Shown piece by piece: positions 19,874-28,737 of a stretch of DNA of 64,000 nucleotides. The notes beneath the pieces are model-generated. The model saw only the letters and a list, made by a program, of their open reading frames with translations, searched no databases and was not told where the DNA came from. Source of the stretch: Flavobacteriales bacterium (GTDB lineage: Bacteria; Bacteroidota; Bacteroidia; Flavobacteriales_E; Vicingaceae). Numbering within the stretch: position 1 is the first letter of the stretch; each line of letters opens with the position of its first letter. Both the position numbers and the translations under genes were made by a program. Location: the NCBI GenBank assembly GCA_026196775.1, contig JAPHUD010000005.1, forward strand, positions 61,997 to 125,996, read 5' to 3'.

Positions 19874-20036
19874 TATACTGAATGAACTTAGGTTTGCGAA
19901 GAATTTGACGAATTTATTTTTATAGATAACAAGGCATTTTTTTCAAGCATAGCCTTATCTACAGTTTAAAAGTTTAAAGCAGTTAGCTGTAAAAAGAAAG
20001 AGACATAAATTGGTAAGTCTGAGTTCATTCAGTATA
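19874..20036. repeat. MITE-like intergenic element with 15-bp terminal inverted repeats
   Basis: TATACTGAATGAACT at 19874-19888 is the exact reverse complement of AGTTCATTCAGTATA at 20022-20036. The 163-bp unit also holds an internal imperfect hairpin (19923-19935 with 19952-19961). It carries no ORF and fills most of the gap between the M42 peptidase and ribD. A small non-autonomous mobile element or dispersed repeat is one reading; a folded leader or operator pair is another. No target-site duplication is obvious. Confidence 0.45.
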
Positions 20037-20047
20037 ACAAAAAACCT

Positions 20048-20055
20048 TACTTTTG
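20048..20055 (+). promoter_or_regulatory. -7 element for ribD, decides the start codon
   Basis: TACTTTTG, a perfect TAnnTTTG. It lies inside the longer in-frame extension that begins with TTG at 20010, so the ATG at 20064 is taken as the start. The transcript leader would be only a few nucleotides. Confidence 0.6.
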
Positions 20056-20063
20056 GTGCATCT

Positions 20064-21101
20064 ATGATAAGCCATGAAACATATATGCTTCGTTGTCTGC
20101 AACTTGCAAAAAAGGGCATTAGAAATGTTTATCCCAACCCAATGGTGGGGTGTGTTATTGTATATAAAAATACCATAATTGGCGAAGGCTATCATAAAAA
20201 TTATGGTGAAGCTCATGCAGAGGTTAATGCCATTAATAGTGTTAAAAACAAATCGCTTTTAGCTGAAAGTACTATTTATATAAGTTTAGAACCTTGTGCT
20301 CATTTTGGTAAAACACCTCCTTGTGCAGATTTAATTGTGCAGCACAAAATTCCTCATGTGGTAATTGGCTGTATTGATACTTATGCTGAAGTTGCAGGAA
20401 AAGGTATTGAAAAACTAAAAAAAGCAGGTATTAAAATTACATTGGGAGTATTAGAAAAAGAGTGTTTAGCCATCAACAAACGTTTTTTTACTTTTCACAA
20501 TAAAAAAAGACCTTATATTATTCTAAAATGGGCTCAAACCCAAGATGGCTTTATTGATATTGATAGGCAGAAAAACTTCTTACATGACAACTGGATAACT
20601 TGTGCTGCATCTAAAAAACTGGTGCATAAATGGAGAAGTGAAGAGCATGCAATTATGATTGGAACAAACACAGCACTTAACGATAATCCATCTCTTACCG
20701 TTAGAGAATGGAAAGGTAAAAACCCTATTAGAGTGGTGTTAGATTTAAATTTAAGACTTCCCAAAAACTTGACTATTTTTAATGATGAAGCTCCAATTAT
20801 TGTTTTTAATAGCCTAAAAAACGAAGTTGCTAAAAACATCACTTACATTAAAATAGAGTCAACCGAAAATATATTGCAACAATGTATGTATAAGCTATAC
20901 GAACAACAAATTACTTCTATTTTTATTGAAGGTGGAGCTCAATTACTACAAAGTTTTATAAATGAAAACTTATGGGATGAAGCTAAAGTATTTACTGGAA
21001 ATAAAACTTTTGAAAAAGGTTTAAAAGCACCAATAATTACCTCTACTCCTATTTCTACGGAAATGATTGGTGAAGATGAGTTATTACTTTTTAAAAACTA
21101 G
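20064..21101 (+). CDS. ribD: Bifunctional diaminohydroxyphosphoribosylaminopyrimidine deaminase / reductase
   Basis: A 345-residue riboflavin enzyme carrying out the deamination and reduction after GTP cyclohydrolase II. The N-terminal deaminase has the zinc site HAE (H51, E53) and EPCAHFGKTPPC (C78, C87). The C-terminal RibD reductase domain starts near residue 150 (PYIILKWAQTQDG) and includes the IEGGAQLLQSF region. I chose the ATG at 20064 because the frame extension to a TTG at 20010 overlaps a TAnnTTTG element and because family members start about this far from the deaminase core. It is unlinked to ribBA, which is encoded about 4 kb downstream at 25009. Confidence 0.93.
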   Translation: MISHETYMLRCLQLAKKGIRNVYPNPMVGCVIVYKNTIIGEGYHKNYGEAHAEVNAINSVKNKSLLAESTIYISLEPCAHFGKTPPCADLIVQHKIPHVVIGCIDTYAEVAGKGIEKLKKAGIKITLGVLEKECLAINKRFFTFHNKKRPYIILKWAQTQDGFIDIDRQKNFLHDNWITCAASKKLVHKWRSEEHAIMIGTNTALNDNPSLTVREWKGKNPIRVVLDLNLRLPKNLTIFNDEAPIIVFNSLKNEVAKNITYIKIESTENILQQCMYKLYEQQITSIFIEGGAQLLQSFINENLWDEAKVFTGNKTFEKGLKAPIITSTPISTEMIGEDELLLFKN

Positions 21102-21105
21102 ACAT

Positions 21106-21140
21106 AAAAAAACTCCTGAATTGCTTCAGGAGTTTTTTTT
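21106..21140. terminator. Bidirectional terminator between ribD and the 309-aa gene
   Basis: AAAAAAACTCCTGAA and TTCAGGAGTTTTTTT pair around a TTGC loop. It serves ribD (+) and the convergent minus-strand gene ending at 21148. Confidence 0.92.
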
Positions 21141-21147
21141 TATCAAC

Positions 21148-22077
21148 TTAATTATCAAAATCATCTTCTATTTCATCAAGTTTTTTATCTGCATCTTTAG
21201 CGTCTTTATCAATAACTACTTTTCCTTTTTTCAAATCTTGATTATCTTCATCATCTTCATCGCTATAAAACTTTTTCATTACCACGTCTTTCTCTTTGGC
21301 TTTTTGTTTTTTCTCTTCTTGTTTTTTCTTATCGAGTACTTCAGGGTCATATTTTTTAAATACTTCTACCATTTTTTTTGCTTTAGCAGCCATTTCCATA
21401 TCTCCTTGTTGAGTGAAATATTCCTCTAAAATAAGCATACCTGAAGAAATTACTCCTGCAGTAGCAGTTGAAGGTTCAAAGTTTTCGTCTATAAGTTCCA
21501 TTGCTGCTCTGGCATTTTTCTCCCCTTCAATAGCATTCATAGATTTAATTTCACTTATACCTTGCCAAAGCTGTAATACAGGGTCGTTTGGTATTGCTTT
21601 AAAAGCATACTTATATTCCAAAGCTGCTTTTCTTGGTTTATCTACTAAAAACAAATGCTGACCTAACTTATTTGCTGTATCAGCAATATTGATAAAAAAT
21701 TCTTTATAGTCTTCCATTGTTGGCTCGTAATCTTCAAAATATTTTTGAGCTTTTGCCTCAGCTTTCACATATTTATAAATATATTTTTCAGCATCTTTTA
21801 ATGGCTTTGGATAATCAGAATCTCTTTCTCCTACACTATATTTTTCAGGTAATTTAGAAATTTCGTACAACCCCATTGCAGCAAACAAATACGGCATAGG
21901 ATGTCTTCTGTAAGTTCCGTCATCCATTAATTTTATAGATTTATCGACTAGTTTTTCATACTCTTCATCAACATATAAAAAATTCAAGTCTTCAATTTTT
22001 TTATCTTGAGCTACAACTACTTTTCCAAATGTACTTAGTATTAATATTGCAATTAATTGTATCGAAAATTTTTTCAT
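21148..22077 (-). CDS. Exported helical (TPR-like) protein with acidic C-terminus
   Basis: No named family is recognised. Residues 1-23 form a signal peptide (ending VVAQ). About 25-240 are helical with TPR-like spacing (KAALEYKYAFKAIPNDPVLQLW), and the last 65 residues are a highly charged Lys/Glu/Asp tail (KKKQEEKKQKAKEK, then an Asp/Glu-rich end). It is probably periplasmic and binds other proteins. It is monocistronic, with a TAnnTTTG element at 22133-22140 and a shared terminator at 21106-21140. Confidence 0.78.
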   Translation of the reverse strand: MKKFSIQLIAILILSTFGKVVVAQDKKIEDLNFLYVDEEYEKLVDKSIKLMDDGTYRRHPMPYLFAAMGLYEISKLPEKYSVGERDSDYPKPLKDAEKYIYKYVKAEAKAQKYFEDYEPTMEDYKEFFINIADTANKLGQHLFLVDKPRKAALEYKYAFKAIPNDPVLQLWQGISEIKSMNAIEGEKNARAAMELIDENFEPSTATAGVISSGMLILEEYFTQQGDMEMAAKAKKMVEVFKKYDPEVLDKKKQEEKKQKAKEKDVVMKKFYSDEDDEDNQDLKKGKVVIDKDAKDADKKLDEIEDDFDN

Positions 22078-22132
22078 ATAATTTTTAGTTTTTGAGTTAA
22101 TAGTTCATTAAATATTATATATCTAACTTTTA

Positions 22133-22140
22133 CAAAGATA
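22133..22140 (-). promoter_or_regulatory. -7 element for the 309-aa exported protein
   Basis: TATCTTTG on the minus strand, a perfect TAnnTTTG, about 55 bp upstream of the ATG at 22077. Confidence 0.5.
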
Positions 22141-22238
22141 ATGCCTCTTTATTGAATGTATAATTTTTTTGTTAAAAATTACATAAAAAGTTAAAAAAAG
22201 TAGGAAGTTTGACCTTTAAAGCAACATAACACGCTAAA

Positions 22239-22787
22239 ATGGAAAATAAAATAGAATATATTGAAGAAAATAATGAGCTAACTATTTTAATTTATCCACT
22301 TTATGATAAAAGAAAACAAAACATGCTTATCACTTGGTTAGTATTATTTTCACTTTGTGGAATAGCCATTATTAGTCAGTTTTTCTTTGATTACCCAACC
22401 AGTACAAAGCTTTTTTTTATTGTTTACCTTATCTTTTGGTTATTTTTTGAGTTTAAAGTTATCTACGCTATTCGTTGGAGGAATTATGGTAAAGAAGTTA
22501 TAACTATTGACAAAGAAAGTATTTATCTCACCAAAAAAATTGGCAATAGAGGTTTAACAGAGAGATATGATTTAAGTGCCATAGATAGTATAGAAGCTTT
22601 AAAATACAAAGACAAATTAGTATATAAAATGACTTCTTCTTATTGGAATTCTAACCACTATACACTTTGCATAAACATTAACAAACAGCAAATTCCTTTT
22701 GGAATTGATTTGAATGAACAACAAGCCAAAAAAATGATCAAATCCATAAAAGAAACTGTTAAAAACCGTGTTGAAAACAAGCTTTAA
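22239..22787 (+). CDS. Two-TM membrane protein of unknown function (182 aa)
   Basis: Not recognised by family name. Two adjacent hydrophobic helices (about 30-46 and 56-75) form a hairpin. The remainder (about 80-175) is a small beta-rich cytoplasmic domain with a pattern like bacterial PH-type domains (EVITIDKESIYLTKKI, RYDLSAIDSIEAL) and a basic C-terminal helix. By analogy with such TM-hairpin/PH proteins it may be a membrane-associated sensor, but nothing in the neighbourhood supports a specific role. Confidence 0.72.
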   Translation: MENKIEYIEENNELTILIYPLYDKRKQNMLITWLVLFSLCGIAIISQFFFDYPTSTKLFFIVYLIFWLFFEFKVIYAIRWRNYGKEVITIDKESIYLTKKIGNRGLTERYDLSAIDSIEALKYKDKLVYKMTSSYWNSNHYTLCININKQQIPFGIDLNEQQAKKMIKSIKETVKNRVENKL

Positions 22788-22846
22788 CCCGCTTAATATC
22801 CTTTTTTATTATTGCTTAACATTACATTCATAAAATACTCAAACTT

Positions 22847-24505
22847 ATGAAACGTAATCTGCTTGTCCTCATTCTATCAATATTTTCATCAACATTAATA
22901 ATTTGGTCTTGCGGCTCAAAAAAAGGAGATGAAGCAAATCTAAAAGTGTTTAGATACAACGAAGCTGCTGGAATTACTTCTTTAGACCCTGCTTTTTCTA
23001 GAAACCCAGAAAACATTTGGGCTTGTAATCATATTTATAATGGTTTGCTTGAAATGGATGACCAACTAAAAGTACAAGCTTCCATTGCTAAAAGTTGGGA
23101 AATTTCTGAAGATGGAAAAACCTACACCTTCTATTTACGAAATAATGTTTATTTTCATGATAACGAACAATTTGAAAATGGTAAAGGAAGAAAAGTTACT
23201 GCTCATGATTTTGTTTACAGCTTCAATAGAATTTTAGATTCAAAGGTTGCTTCACCGGGAACTTGGATTTTTAATAATGTTGATTTTGACGAAGCATTTA
23301 ACTTCCAACCATTTGAAGCTATAGATGATACTACCTTAAAAATTCACTTAAGCCAACCTTTTCCTCCATTTTTAGGAATTCTTACCATGCAATATTGTGC
23401 TGTGGTGGCAAAAGAAGTAGTTGAATATTACAAAAACGACTACCGTAGTAATCCTGTTGGTACTGGTCCTTTTATGTTTAAGGTTTGGGATGAAAACAAT
23501 AAATTAGTTTTACTAAAAAATCCTAATTATTGGGAAAAAGATGAAAACGGCAAACAATTGCCTTATATAGATGCTATTTCTATTTCCTTTGTTAAAGATA
23601 AAGAAATGGAATTTTTAAAATTCTTAAATGGCGAGTTGCATTTTGTTTCTGGTAGAGATGGCGATAACAAAGAAAGTATTTTTACTGCAGATGGCAAACT
23701 AAAAAAAGAATACAACAACAAAATTAAAATGCTTACCAACCCTTATTTAAATACCGAATATTTAGGAATTTTAGTGGATGATGAGTTAGATATTGTTGCT
23801 AAAAGTCCTTTAAGAAAAAAATATGTAAGACAAGCTATTAACTACGGTTTCGATAGAAAACAAATGATTTCTTACCTAAGAAAGAATATTGGAACTCCTG
23901 CTGAAGCTGGTTTTGTTCCTAAAGGTTTACCTTCTTATGATGATGAAAAAGTAAAAGGCTATAACTATAATCCCGAAAAAGCTAAAGAATTACTATACTT
24001 AGCAGGTTATCCCAATGGAGATGGTATGCCAGTTGTAACTCTTTTTACAACTGCTAATTATGTTGATTTATGTGAATTTATTCAACATCAATTAGGAGAA
24101 ATAGGCATAAAAGTAAAAGTAGATGTTGTGCAAGCTACTACTCATAGAGAATTAGTGGCTCGTTCCAAATTAAACTTCTTCAGAAAATCATGGATTGCAG
24201 ATTATCCTGATGCTGAAAATTACCTAGCTTTATTTTATAGTAAAAACTTTACGCCTCACGGACCAAATTACACACATTTTAAAAGTATTGAGTTTGATAA
24301 CTTATATGAACTTTCTCAAAAAGAAACCAACGATTCTATCCGTTATGATTATTACCAACGTATGGACAACATTATAATTGAAGAAGCTCCTGTAGTAATT
24401 TTGTATTACGATGAAGTGGTTAGGTTAACTCAGACTAATGTGGAGAATTTAGGCATCAACCCTATTAATTTATTAAGCCTAAAGAAAGTAAAGTTGTTAG
24501 ATTAA
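22847..24505 (+). CDS. OppA/DppA-type peptide-binding lipoprotein (SBP family 5)
   Basis: A 552-residue solute-binding protein of ABC peptide importers. The signal peptide ends in a lipobox (IIWSC, Cys22), so it is a lipoprotein. Family signatures are NEAAGITSLDPAF near residue 40, LAKSWEIS-like (IAKSWEISEDGKTYTFYLR) near 80-100, the GTGPF(M)FK segment near 205 and YNPEKAKELL near 375. No permease or ATPase genes flank it, so it is an orphan here; its transporter must be elsewhere, or it has another periplasmic role. Its stop codon overlaps the stop of the convergent ruvX gene by 4 bp. Confidence 0.9.
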   Translation: MKRNLLVLILSIFSSTLIIWSCGSKKGDEANLKVFRYNEAAGITSLDPAFSRNPENIWACNHIYNGLLEMDDQLKVQASIAKSWEISEDGKTYTFYLRNNVYFHDNEQFENGKGRKVTAHDFVYSFNRILDSKVASPGTWIFNNVDFDEAFNFQPFEAIDDTTLKIHLSQPFPPFLGILTMQYCAVVAKEVVEYYKNDYRSNPVGTGPFMFKVWDENNKLVLLKNPNYWEKDENGKQLPYIDAISISFVKDKEMEFLKFLNGELHFVSGRDGDNKESIFTADGKLKKEYNNKIKMLTNPYLNTEYLGILVDDELDIVAKSPLRKKYVRQAINYGFDRKQMISYLRKNIGTPAEAGFVPKGLPSYDDEKVKGYNYNPEKAKELLYLAGYPNGDGMPVVTLFTTANYVDLCEFIQHQLGEIGIKVKVDVVQATTHRELVARSKLNFFRKSWIADYPDAENYLALFYSKNFTPHGPNYTHFKSIEFDNLYELSQKETNDSIRYDYYQRMDNIIIEEAPVVILYYDEVVRLTQTNVENLGINPINLLSLKKVKLLD

Positions 24506-24918
24506 TTTTTTTTCTGTTCCAAATAACTTTGTAAAATAATGGTAGCACTAATCTGATCTACTAAGGCTTTATTCTGACGTGCTTTTTTCTTTAGTCCACC
24601 ATCTATCATCGTCTGAAAAGCTATTTTTGAGGTAAACCTTTCATCAATCCTTTCTATTGTTACCTTCGGAAATTTTTTAGTAATATGTTTAACAAAAGGC
24701 TCTATAAACCTAGCAGATTGGGCAGGTTGATTTTTTAAATCCATTGCTAACCCAACCACAATAGTTTCTACCTCATATTTATTAAGGTATTCTTCCAAAA
24801 AAGCAATAATATCTTTTACATGTACCGTAGTTAAACCACTGGCAATTATCTGTAAATCATCCGTTACAGCTACTCCTACTCTTTTTTGTCCGTAATCTAT
24901 TGCTAAAACCCTAGCCAT
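24502..24918 (-). CDS. ruvX: Putative pre-16S rRNA nuclease / Holliday junction resolvase-like YqgF
   Basis: A 138-residue RNase H-fold protein of the YqgF/RuvX family, essential in many bacteria for 16S rRNA 5'-end maturation. The first acidic strand motif is AIDYGQKRVGVA (residues 6-17), followed by VVGLAMDLKNQPAQS (about 55-69) and IERIDERFTSKIA (about 90-102) with the conserved Asp and Glu. Length fits the family. It is divergent from ribBA and converges with the OppA-like gene; the stops overlap. Confidence 0.92.
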   Translation of the reverse strand: MARVLAIDYGQKRVGVAVTDDLQIIASGLTTVHVKDIIAFLEEYLNKYEVETIVVGLAMDLKNQPAQSARFIEPFVKHITKKFPKVTIERIDERFTSKIAFQTMIDGGLKKKARQNKALVDQISATIILQSYLEQKKN

Positions 24919-24977
24919 TATTTAAAATTCTATGTCTATTTATAAATGTTAAACGAATTATCCCCATTCAATTTTAG

Positions 24978-24985
24978 TAATTTTG
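24978..24985 (+). promoter_or_regulatory. -7 element for ribBA, decides the start codon
   Basis: TAATTTTG followed by C, a perfect TAnnTTTG. It lies inside the frame extension starting with an ATG at 24946, which is why the ATG at 25009 is used. No good -33 box. Confidence 0.55.
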
Positions 24986-25008
24986 CTGAAAATAATTCAT
25001 ACAACTTA

Positions 25009-26223
25009 ATGGAAGCAAAATTAAACAAAATAGAAGAAGCGATTGAAGATATCAAAAATGGTAAAATTATTATTGTTGTTGATGATGAAGATAGAGAAAA
25101 TGAAGGAGACTTTTTAGCAGCTGCAAGAGCTGTAACTCCCGAAATGATCAACTTTATGGCTACACATGGTAGAGGACTTATTTGTGCTCCATTAATTCAA
25201 GACAGATGTGATGAATTGGGATTAGACTTAATGGTACACCAAAATAATGCTGCTTACGAAACACCTTTTACTGTTTCTGTAGATTTAATTGGCGAAGGCT
25301 GTACTACAGGAATTTCTGCTTCTGACAGATCTAAAACCATTAAGGCATTAATTAATCCTGATACTAGAAAAGAACAATTAGGTAAACCAGGACATATTTT
25401 CCCTTTAAGAGCTAAAAGAGGTGGTGTTTTAAGAAGAGCCGGACATACGGAGGCTGCTATAGATTTTGCCAGATTAGCAGGTTTTGAACCCGCTGGTGTA
25501 ATTGTAGAAATTATGAATGAAGATGGTACTATGGCTCGTCTTCCGGAATTGTTAAAAATTGCTGAAAAACACCAATTAAAAATTGTTTCCATTAAAGATT
25601 TAATTTCTTATCGTTTACAACACGAAACATTAATTAAAAGAGAAGTTACCATTGATTTACCTACAGAGTATGGCAATTTTAAAATGGCTGCTTACAAGCA
25701 AACAACTAACGATATGGATCATTTAGCCATCTTTAAAGGAGAATGGGAAAAAGATGAACCTGTTTTAGTTAGAGTTCACTCGTCCTGCATGACAGGCGAT
25801 ATATTTGGTTCTTGCCGATGTGACTGTGGTCCTCAATTACACAAAGCAATGGAAATGATAGAAAAAGAAGGTAAAGGTGTAGTGGTTTATATGAATCAAG
25901 AAGGAAGAGGAATTGGCTTGATGAACAAACTTAAGGCATACAAACTTCAGGAAGAAGGTAGAGATACTGTTGAAGCAAACATAGAACTAGGTTTTAAAGC
26001 TGATGAACGTGATTATGGTATTGGAGCTCAGATTTTACGTGATTTAGGCGTTTCTAAAATGAAGTTGATGAGTAACAACCCTAAAAAGAGAACAGGCTTA
26101 TTAGGGTATGGTCTTGAAATAGTGGATAATGTAGGTTTAGAAATTGAATCTAATTTACATAACGAAAGCTACCTCAAAACTAAAAAAAGTAAAATGGGGC
26201 ATCAACTTAATTTGAAGCCTTAG
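25009..26223 (+). CDS. ribBA: Bifunctional 3,4-dihydroxy-2-butanone 4-phosphate synthase / GTP cyclohydrolase II
   Basis: A 404-residue fusion supplying both precursors of riboflavin. The N-terminal RibB domain has [12 protein letters not shown] (about 24-35), HGRGLIC (53-59) and the GHTEAA stretch (145-150). The C-terminal RibA domain has the zinc site [17 protein letters not shown], with ligands at about C260, C271 and C273, and NQEGRGIGL. The frame can be extended to an ATG at 24946, but the extension covers a TAnnTTTG promoter element and family members begin close to [15 protein letters not shown], so 25009 is preferred. ribD, the next enzyme, is encoded upstream at 20064 but not co-transcribed. 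Confidence 0.95.
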   Translation: MEAKLNKIEEAIEDIKNGKIIIVVDDEDRENEGDFLAAARAVTPEMINFMATHGRGLICAPLIQDRCDELGLDLMVHQNNAAYETPFTVSVDLIGEGCTTGISASDRSKTIKALINPDTRKEQLGKPGHIFPLRAKRGGVLRRAGHTEAAIDFARLAGFEPAGVIVEIMNEDGTMARLPELLKIAEKHQLKIVSIKDLISYRLQHETLIKREVTIDLPTEYGNFKMAAYKQTTNDMDHLAIFKGEWEKDEPVLVRVHSSCMTGDIFGSCRCDCGPQLHKAMEMIEKEGKGVVVYMNQEGRGIGLMNKLKAYKLQEEGRDTVEANIELGFKADERDYGIGAQILRDLGVSKMKLMSNNPKKRTGLLGYGLEIVDNVGLEIESNLHNESYLKTKKSKMGHQLNLKP

Positions 26224-26236
26224 GAGAATTTTTAAT

Positions 26237-26848
26237 ATGAAATTAAGACACTTCATATTTCTAGTTTTCCTTTCTCAGATTAATGTTGCATATAGTTGTA
26301 TTTGTAATAGGCCAAAACCTATAGAAGAATATGCTAAATCAGTTGATGAAATATTTATAGGTGTAGCAACTAACCAAGAATGTACTTTTACAATAGACAG
26401 TATTACTGGAGAAGCTTATGCTGATAATTATATAACTACGTTTGAAGTCCTTAAAAAGTTTAAAGGAAACAATAACAAATTTTTATACTTATCACAAGGC
26501 AATAGTACATGCGATTACTATTTCCAACTTGGTAATGGGTTACAATTAATTTTCGCCTACAATCATGAATTCTCTGGTAAACAACATGAATCAAAATCAA
26601 AACAATTGCTTATATCTAGTGTTTGTTTACCAAACAAAAAGTTGTTTTCTAGATATGACATAGAATTAAAGAAAAAGCCTAAAAATATACAAGCATTTAA
26701 AATCATAGATGAATTGGAAATACTATTTCCTGAAAAAGTTGATTTAATCAACAATACAAAAACAAAAGAACATAACTTCTTCCTTTATATTTCAATTTTC
26801 TTAGCACTAATTGTTATTGCTATTGTAGTTAAAAGGTTAATAAAATAA
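26237..26848 (+). CDS. Exported NTR/TIMP-like domain protein with C-terminal membrane anchor
   Basis: A 203-residue protein: signal peptide 1-20 ending just before CICNRP, then a domain of about 130 residues whose layout resembles netrin/TIMP-like (NTR) domains, with an N-terminal C-x-C, a DEIFIGVA strand, FEVLKKFKG, a Cys in NSTCDYYF and a late Cys in SSVCLP. A TM helix at about 182-199 is followed by a short basic tail (KRLIK). Family assignment is by pattern only. It begins 13 bp after ribBA with an AGGAG-like ribosome site, so it probably rides on the ribBA message, though function gives no reason for the link. Confidence 0.72.
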   Translation: MKLRHFIFLVFLSQINVAYSCICNRPKPIEEYAKSVDEIFIGVATNQECTFTIDSITGEAYADNYITTFEVLKKFKGNNNKFLYLSQGNSTCDYYFQLGNGLQLIFAYNHEFSGKQHESKSKQLLISSVCLPNKKLFSRYDIELKKKPKNIQAFKIIDELEILFPEKVDLINNTKTKEHNFFLYISIFLALIVIAIVVKRLIK

Positions 26849-26887
26849 CTTTATAATTTCTTTAATGTATTCAATTTACTCACCCCA

Positions 26888-26931
26888 AGTTATCTTGCGA
26901 TAACTAATCCCCTCTCTTTAAAAGAGAGGGG
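26888..26931. repeat. Tandem-hairpin intergenic element (GC-rich)
   Basis: Two stems in a row: AGTTATC-TTGC-GATAACT at 26888-26905, then CCCCTCTCTTT with AAAGAGAGGGG at 26909-26931, followed by a purine run (GGGAAGGAGGGAGAG). The GC-rich block stands out from its AT-rich surroundings, lacks the T tract of a normal terminator and resembles palindromic REP-like repeats seen between Bacteroidota genes. It may still end the ribBA transcript. Confidence 0.5.
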
Positions 26932-26999
26932 GGAAGGAGGGAGAGTAAATAATAATCAAAAACCTGATTCAACGTTTTTGTAAGTTCTGCAATCAAATA

Positions 27000-27030
27000 T
27001 TTGTAGCTGATTAAAATTTTCCTATTTTTA
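27000..27030 (+). promoter_or_regulatory. Promoter of fhs
   Basis: TTTG at 27000-27003, a 19-bp spacer, then TATTTTTA at 27023-27030 (one mismatch to TAnnTTTG). The expected transcript start is about 20 nt before the ATG at 27057. Confidence 0.6.
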
Positions 27031-27056
27031 GCTTTTAAACTTAAAAATATAAAAAT

Positions 27057-28733
27057 ATGGGATTTCCTTCTGACATTGAAATAGCACAAAATACTAAGCT
27101 AAAACACATTACAGCAATTTCTTCTTACTTAAATATAAATGAAGATGATATTGAAATGTATGGAAAATATAAGGCCAAACTTCCTTTAAACCTTATACGT
27201 CAGGAAAACATTGATAAAAGCAATTTAATTTTAGTTACTGCCCTTACTCCTACTCCTGCGGGAGAAGGGAAAACAACTACCTCTATCGGTTTAACAGAAG
27301 GACTTAATAAAATTGGAAAGAAAACTACCGTGGTTTTAAGAGAACCTTCTTTAGGCCCTGTTTTTGGTATTAAAGGTGGAGCTGCTGGTGGTGGTTATGC
27401 TCAAGTAGTTCCTATGGAAGATATTAATCTGCATTTTACAGGAGATTTTTCTGCAATAGAAAAAGCCAATAACCTTTTGTCTGCTTTAATAGATAACAAC
27501 ATTCAGAATAAAACCAATAATTTAAATATAGACCCTAGAACCATTGTTTGGAAAAGAGTAATGGATATGAATGACAGGGCTTTAAGAGACATTGTTATCG
27601 GCTTAGGCGGAACAGGAAATGGCATTCCCAGACAAGACGGATTTAACATTACCCCTGCTTCGGAAGTAATGGCAATTTTATGTATGTCGGAAAACTTTGA
27701 AGACTTAAAAAATAAGCTAGGAAATATTTTTGTTGGATTTACTTTCGATAAAAAACCTGTTTATGCAAGAGATTTAAAAGCTGAAAATGCAATGGCTATC
27801 TTACTTAAAGATGCTATAAAACCTAACTTAGTTCAAACATTAGAAGGAAATCCTGCTATTATTCATGGTGGTCCGTTTGCTAATATTGCTCAGGGGACTA
27901 ACACTATTTTAGCTACAAAAATGGGATTATCTTTATCGGAATATGTTGTAACAGAAGCTGGTTTTGGTGCCGACTTGGGTGCTGAAAAATTCTTAGATAT
28001 AAAATGTGTTTCCGGTGGATTAAAACCTAAAGCTTTGGTTTTAGTAGCGACTATAAGAGCTTTACGTCACCATGGTGGAGCTACTAAAGAACAATATAAT
28101 GATGCCAATGTTGAAAGAGTGAGCAAGGGCTTTGCTAACCTTGAGAAACACATAGAAAACTGTAAAAAATTTGGACTAAATCCGGTAGTTGCTATTAATG
28201 CGTTCCCTACTGATAGTGCTGAGGAAGTAAAACTTATTCAGGATAGATGTGCTGATTTAGGCGTAAAAGCCATTGTTGCCGAAGGTTTTGCTAAAGGTGG
28301 TGATGGAATGACCAACCTTGCTCAAGCTGTTGTAACAGAAATTGAAAGTGGCAGAAATAACTTTAAACCACTTTACGATTGGAAACTTCCTATTAAAGAA
28401 AAAATTGATGTTATTGCTAAAAATATTTATGGTGCTGATGGTGTAGAATACTCTAAAAAAGCCCTAGCTGATTTGAAAAAAATTGATAGCTTAGGAATGA
28501 GTGGCTTTCCAGTATGTATGGCTAAAACTCAAAAATCTTTTTCTGATGACGAAAGTTTAATAGGCAGACCAACAGGATTTACTGTTAGTGTTAGAGAATT
28601 TGAGTTTGCTTCTGGTGCAGGTTTTATTATTCCTATATTAGGAAACATGATGCGTATGCCAGGATTACCTGCTATTCCTGCATCTGAAGGAATGTTTATT
28701 GATAATGATGGGAAAATTAGTGGATTGTCTTAA
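27057..28733 (+). CDS. fhs: Formate--tetrahydrofolate ligase
   Basis: A 558-residue cytoplasmic enzyme that makes 10-formyltetrahydrofolate from formate, THF and ATP, feeding one-carbon units to purine synthesis. The nucleotide-binding loop TPAGEGKTT is at 66-74, REPSLGPVFGIKGGAAGGG (about 95-113) is a family signature, and the TEAGFGADLGAEKF stretch is present. Length is normal. It has a good promoter (TTTG-N19-TATTTTTA) and ends 4 bp from the convergent methyltransferase gene. The 10-formyl-THF product is used in the pathway that also includes purL of this window. Confidence 0.96.
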   Translation: MGFPSDIEIAQNTKLKHITAISSYLNINEDDIEMYGKYKAKLPLNLIRQENIDKSNLILVTALTPTPAGEGKTTTSIGLTEGLNKIGKKTTVVLREPSLGPVFGIKGGAAGGGYAQVVPMEDINLHFTGDFSAIEKANNLLSALIDNNIQNKTNNLNIDPRTIVWKRVMDMNDRALRDIVIGLGGTGNGIPRQDGFNITPASEVMAILCMSENFEDLKNKLGNIFVGFTFDKKPVYARDLKAENAMAILLKDAIKPNLVQTLEGNPAIIHGGPFANIAQGTNTILATKMGLSLSEYVVTEAGFGADLGAEKFLDIKCVSGGLKPKALVLVATIRALRHHGGATKEQYNDANVERVSKGFANLEKHIENCKKFGLNPVVAINAFPTDSAEEVKLIQDRCADLGVKAIVAEGFAKGGDGMTNLAQAVVTEIESGRNNFKPLYDWKLPIKEKIDVIAKNIYGADGVEYSKKALADLKKIDSLGMSGFPVCMAKTQKSFSDDESLIGRPTGFTVSVREFEFASGAGFIIPILGNMMRMPGLPAIPASEGMFIDNDGKISGLS

Positions 28734-28737
28734 TCCA

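Noticed and set aside
19860..20060. FMN riboswitch upstream of ribD
   Set aside because: None of the conserved FMN aptamer blocks is recognisable; the folding comes from simple inverted repeats.
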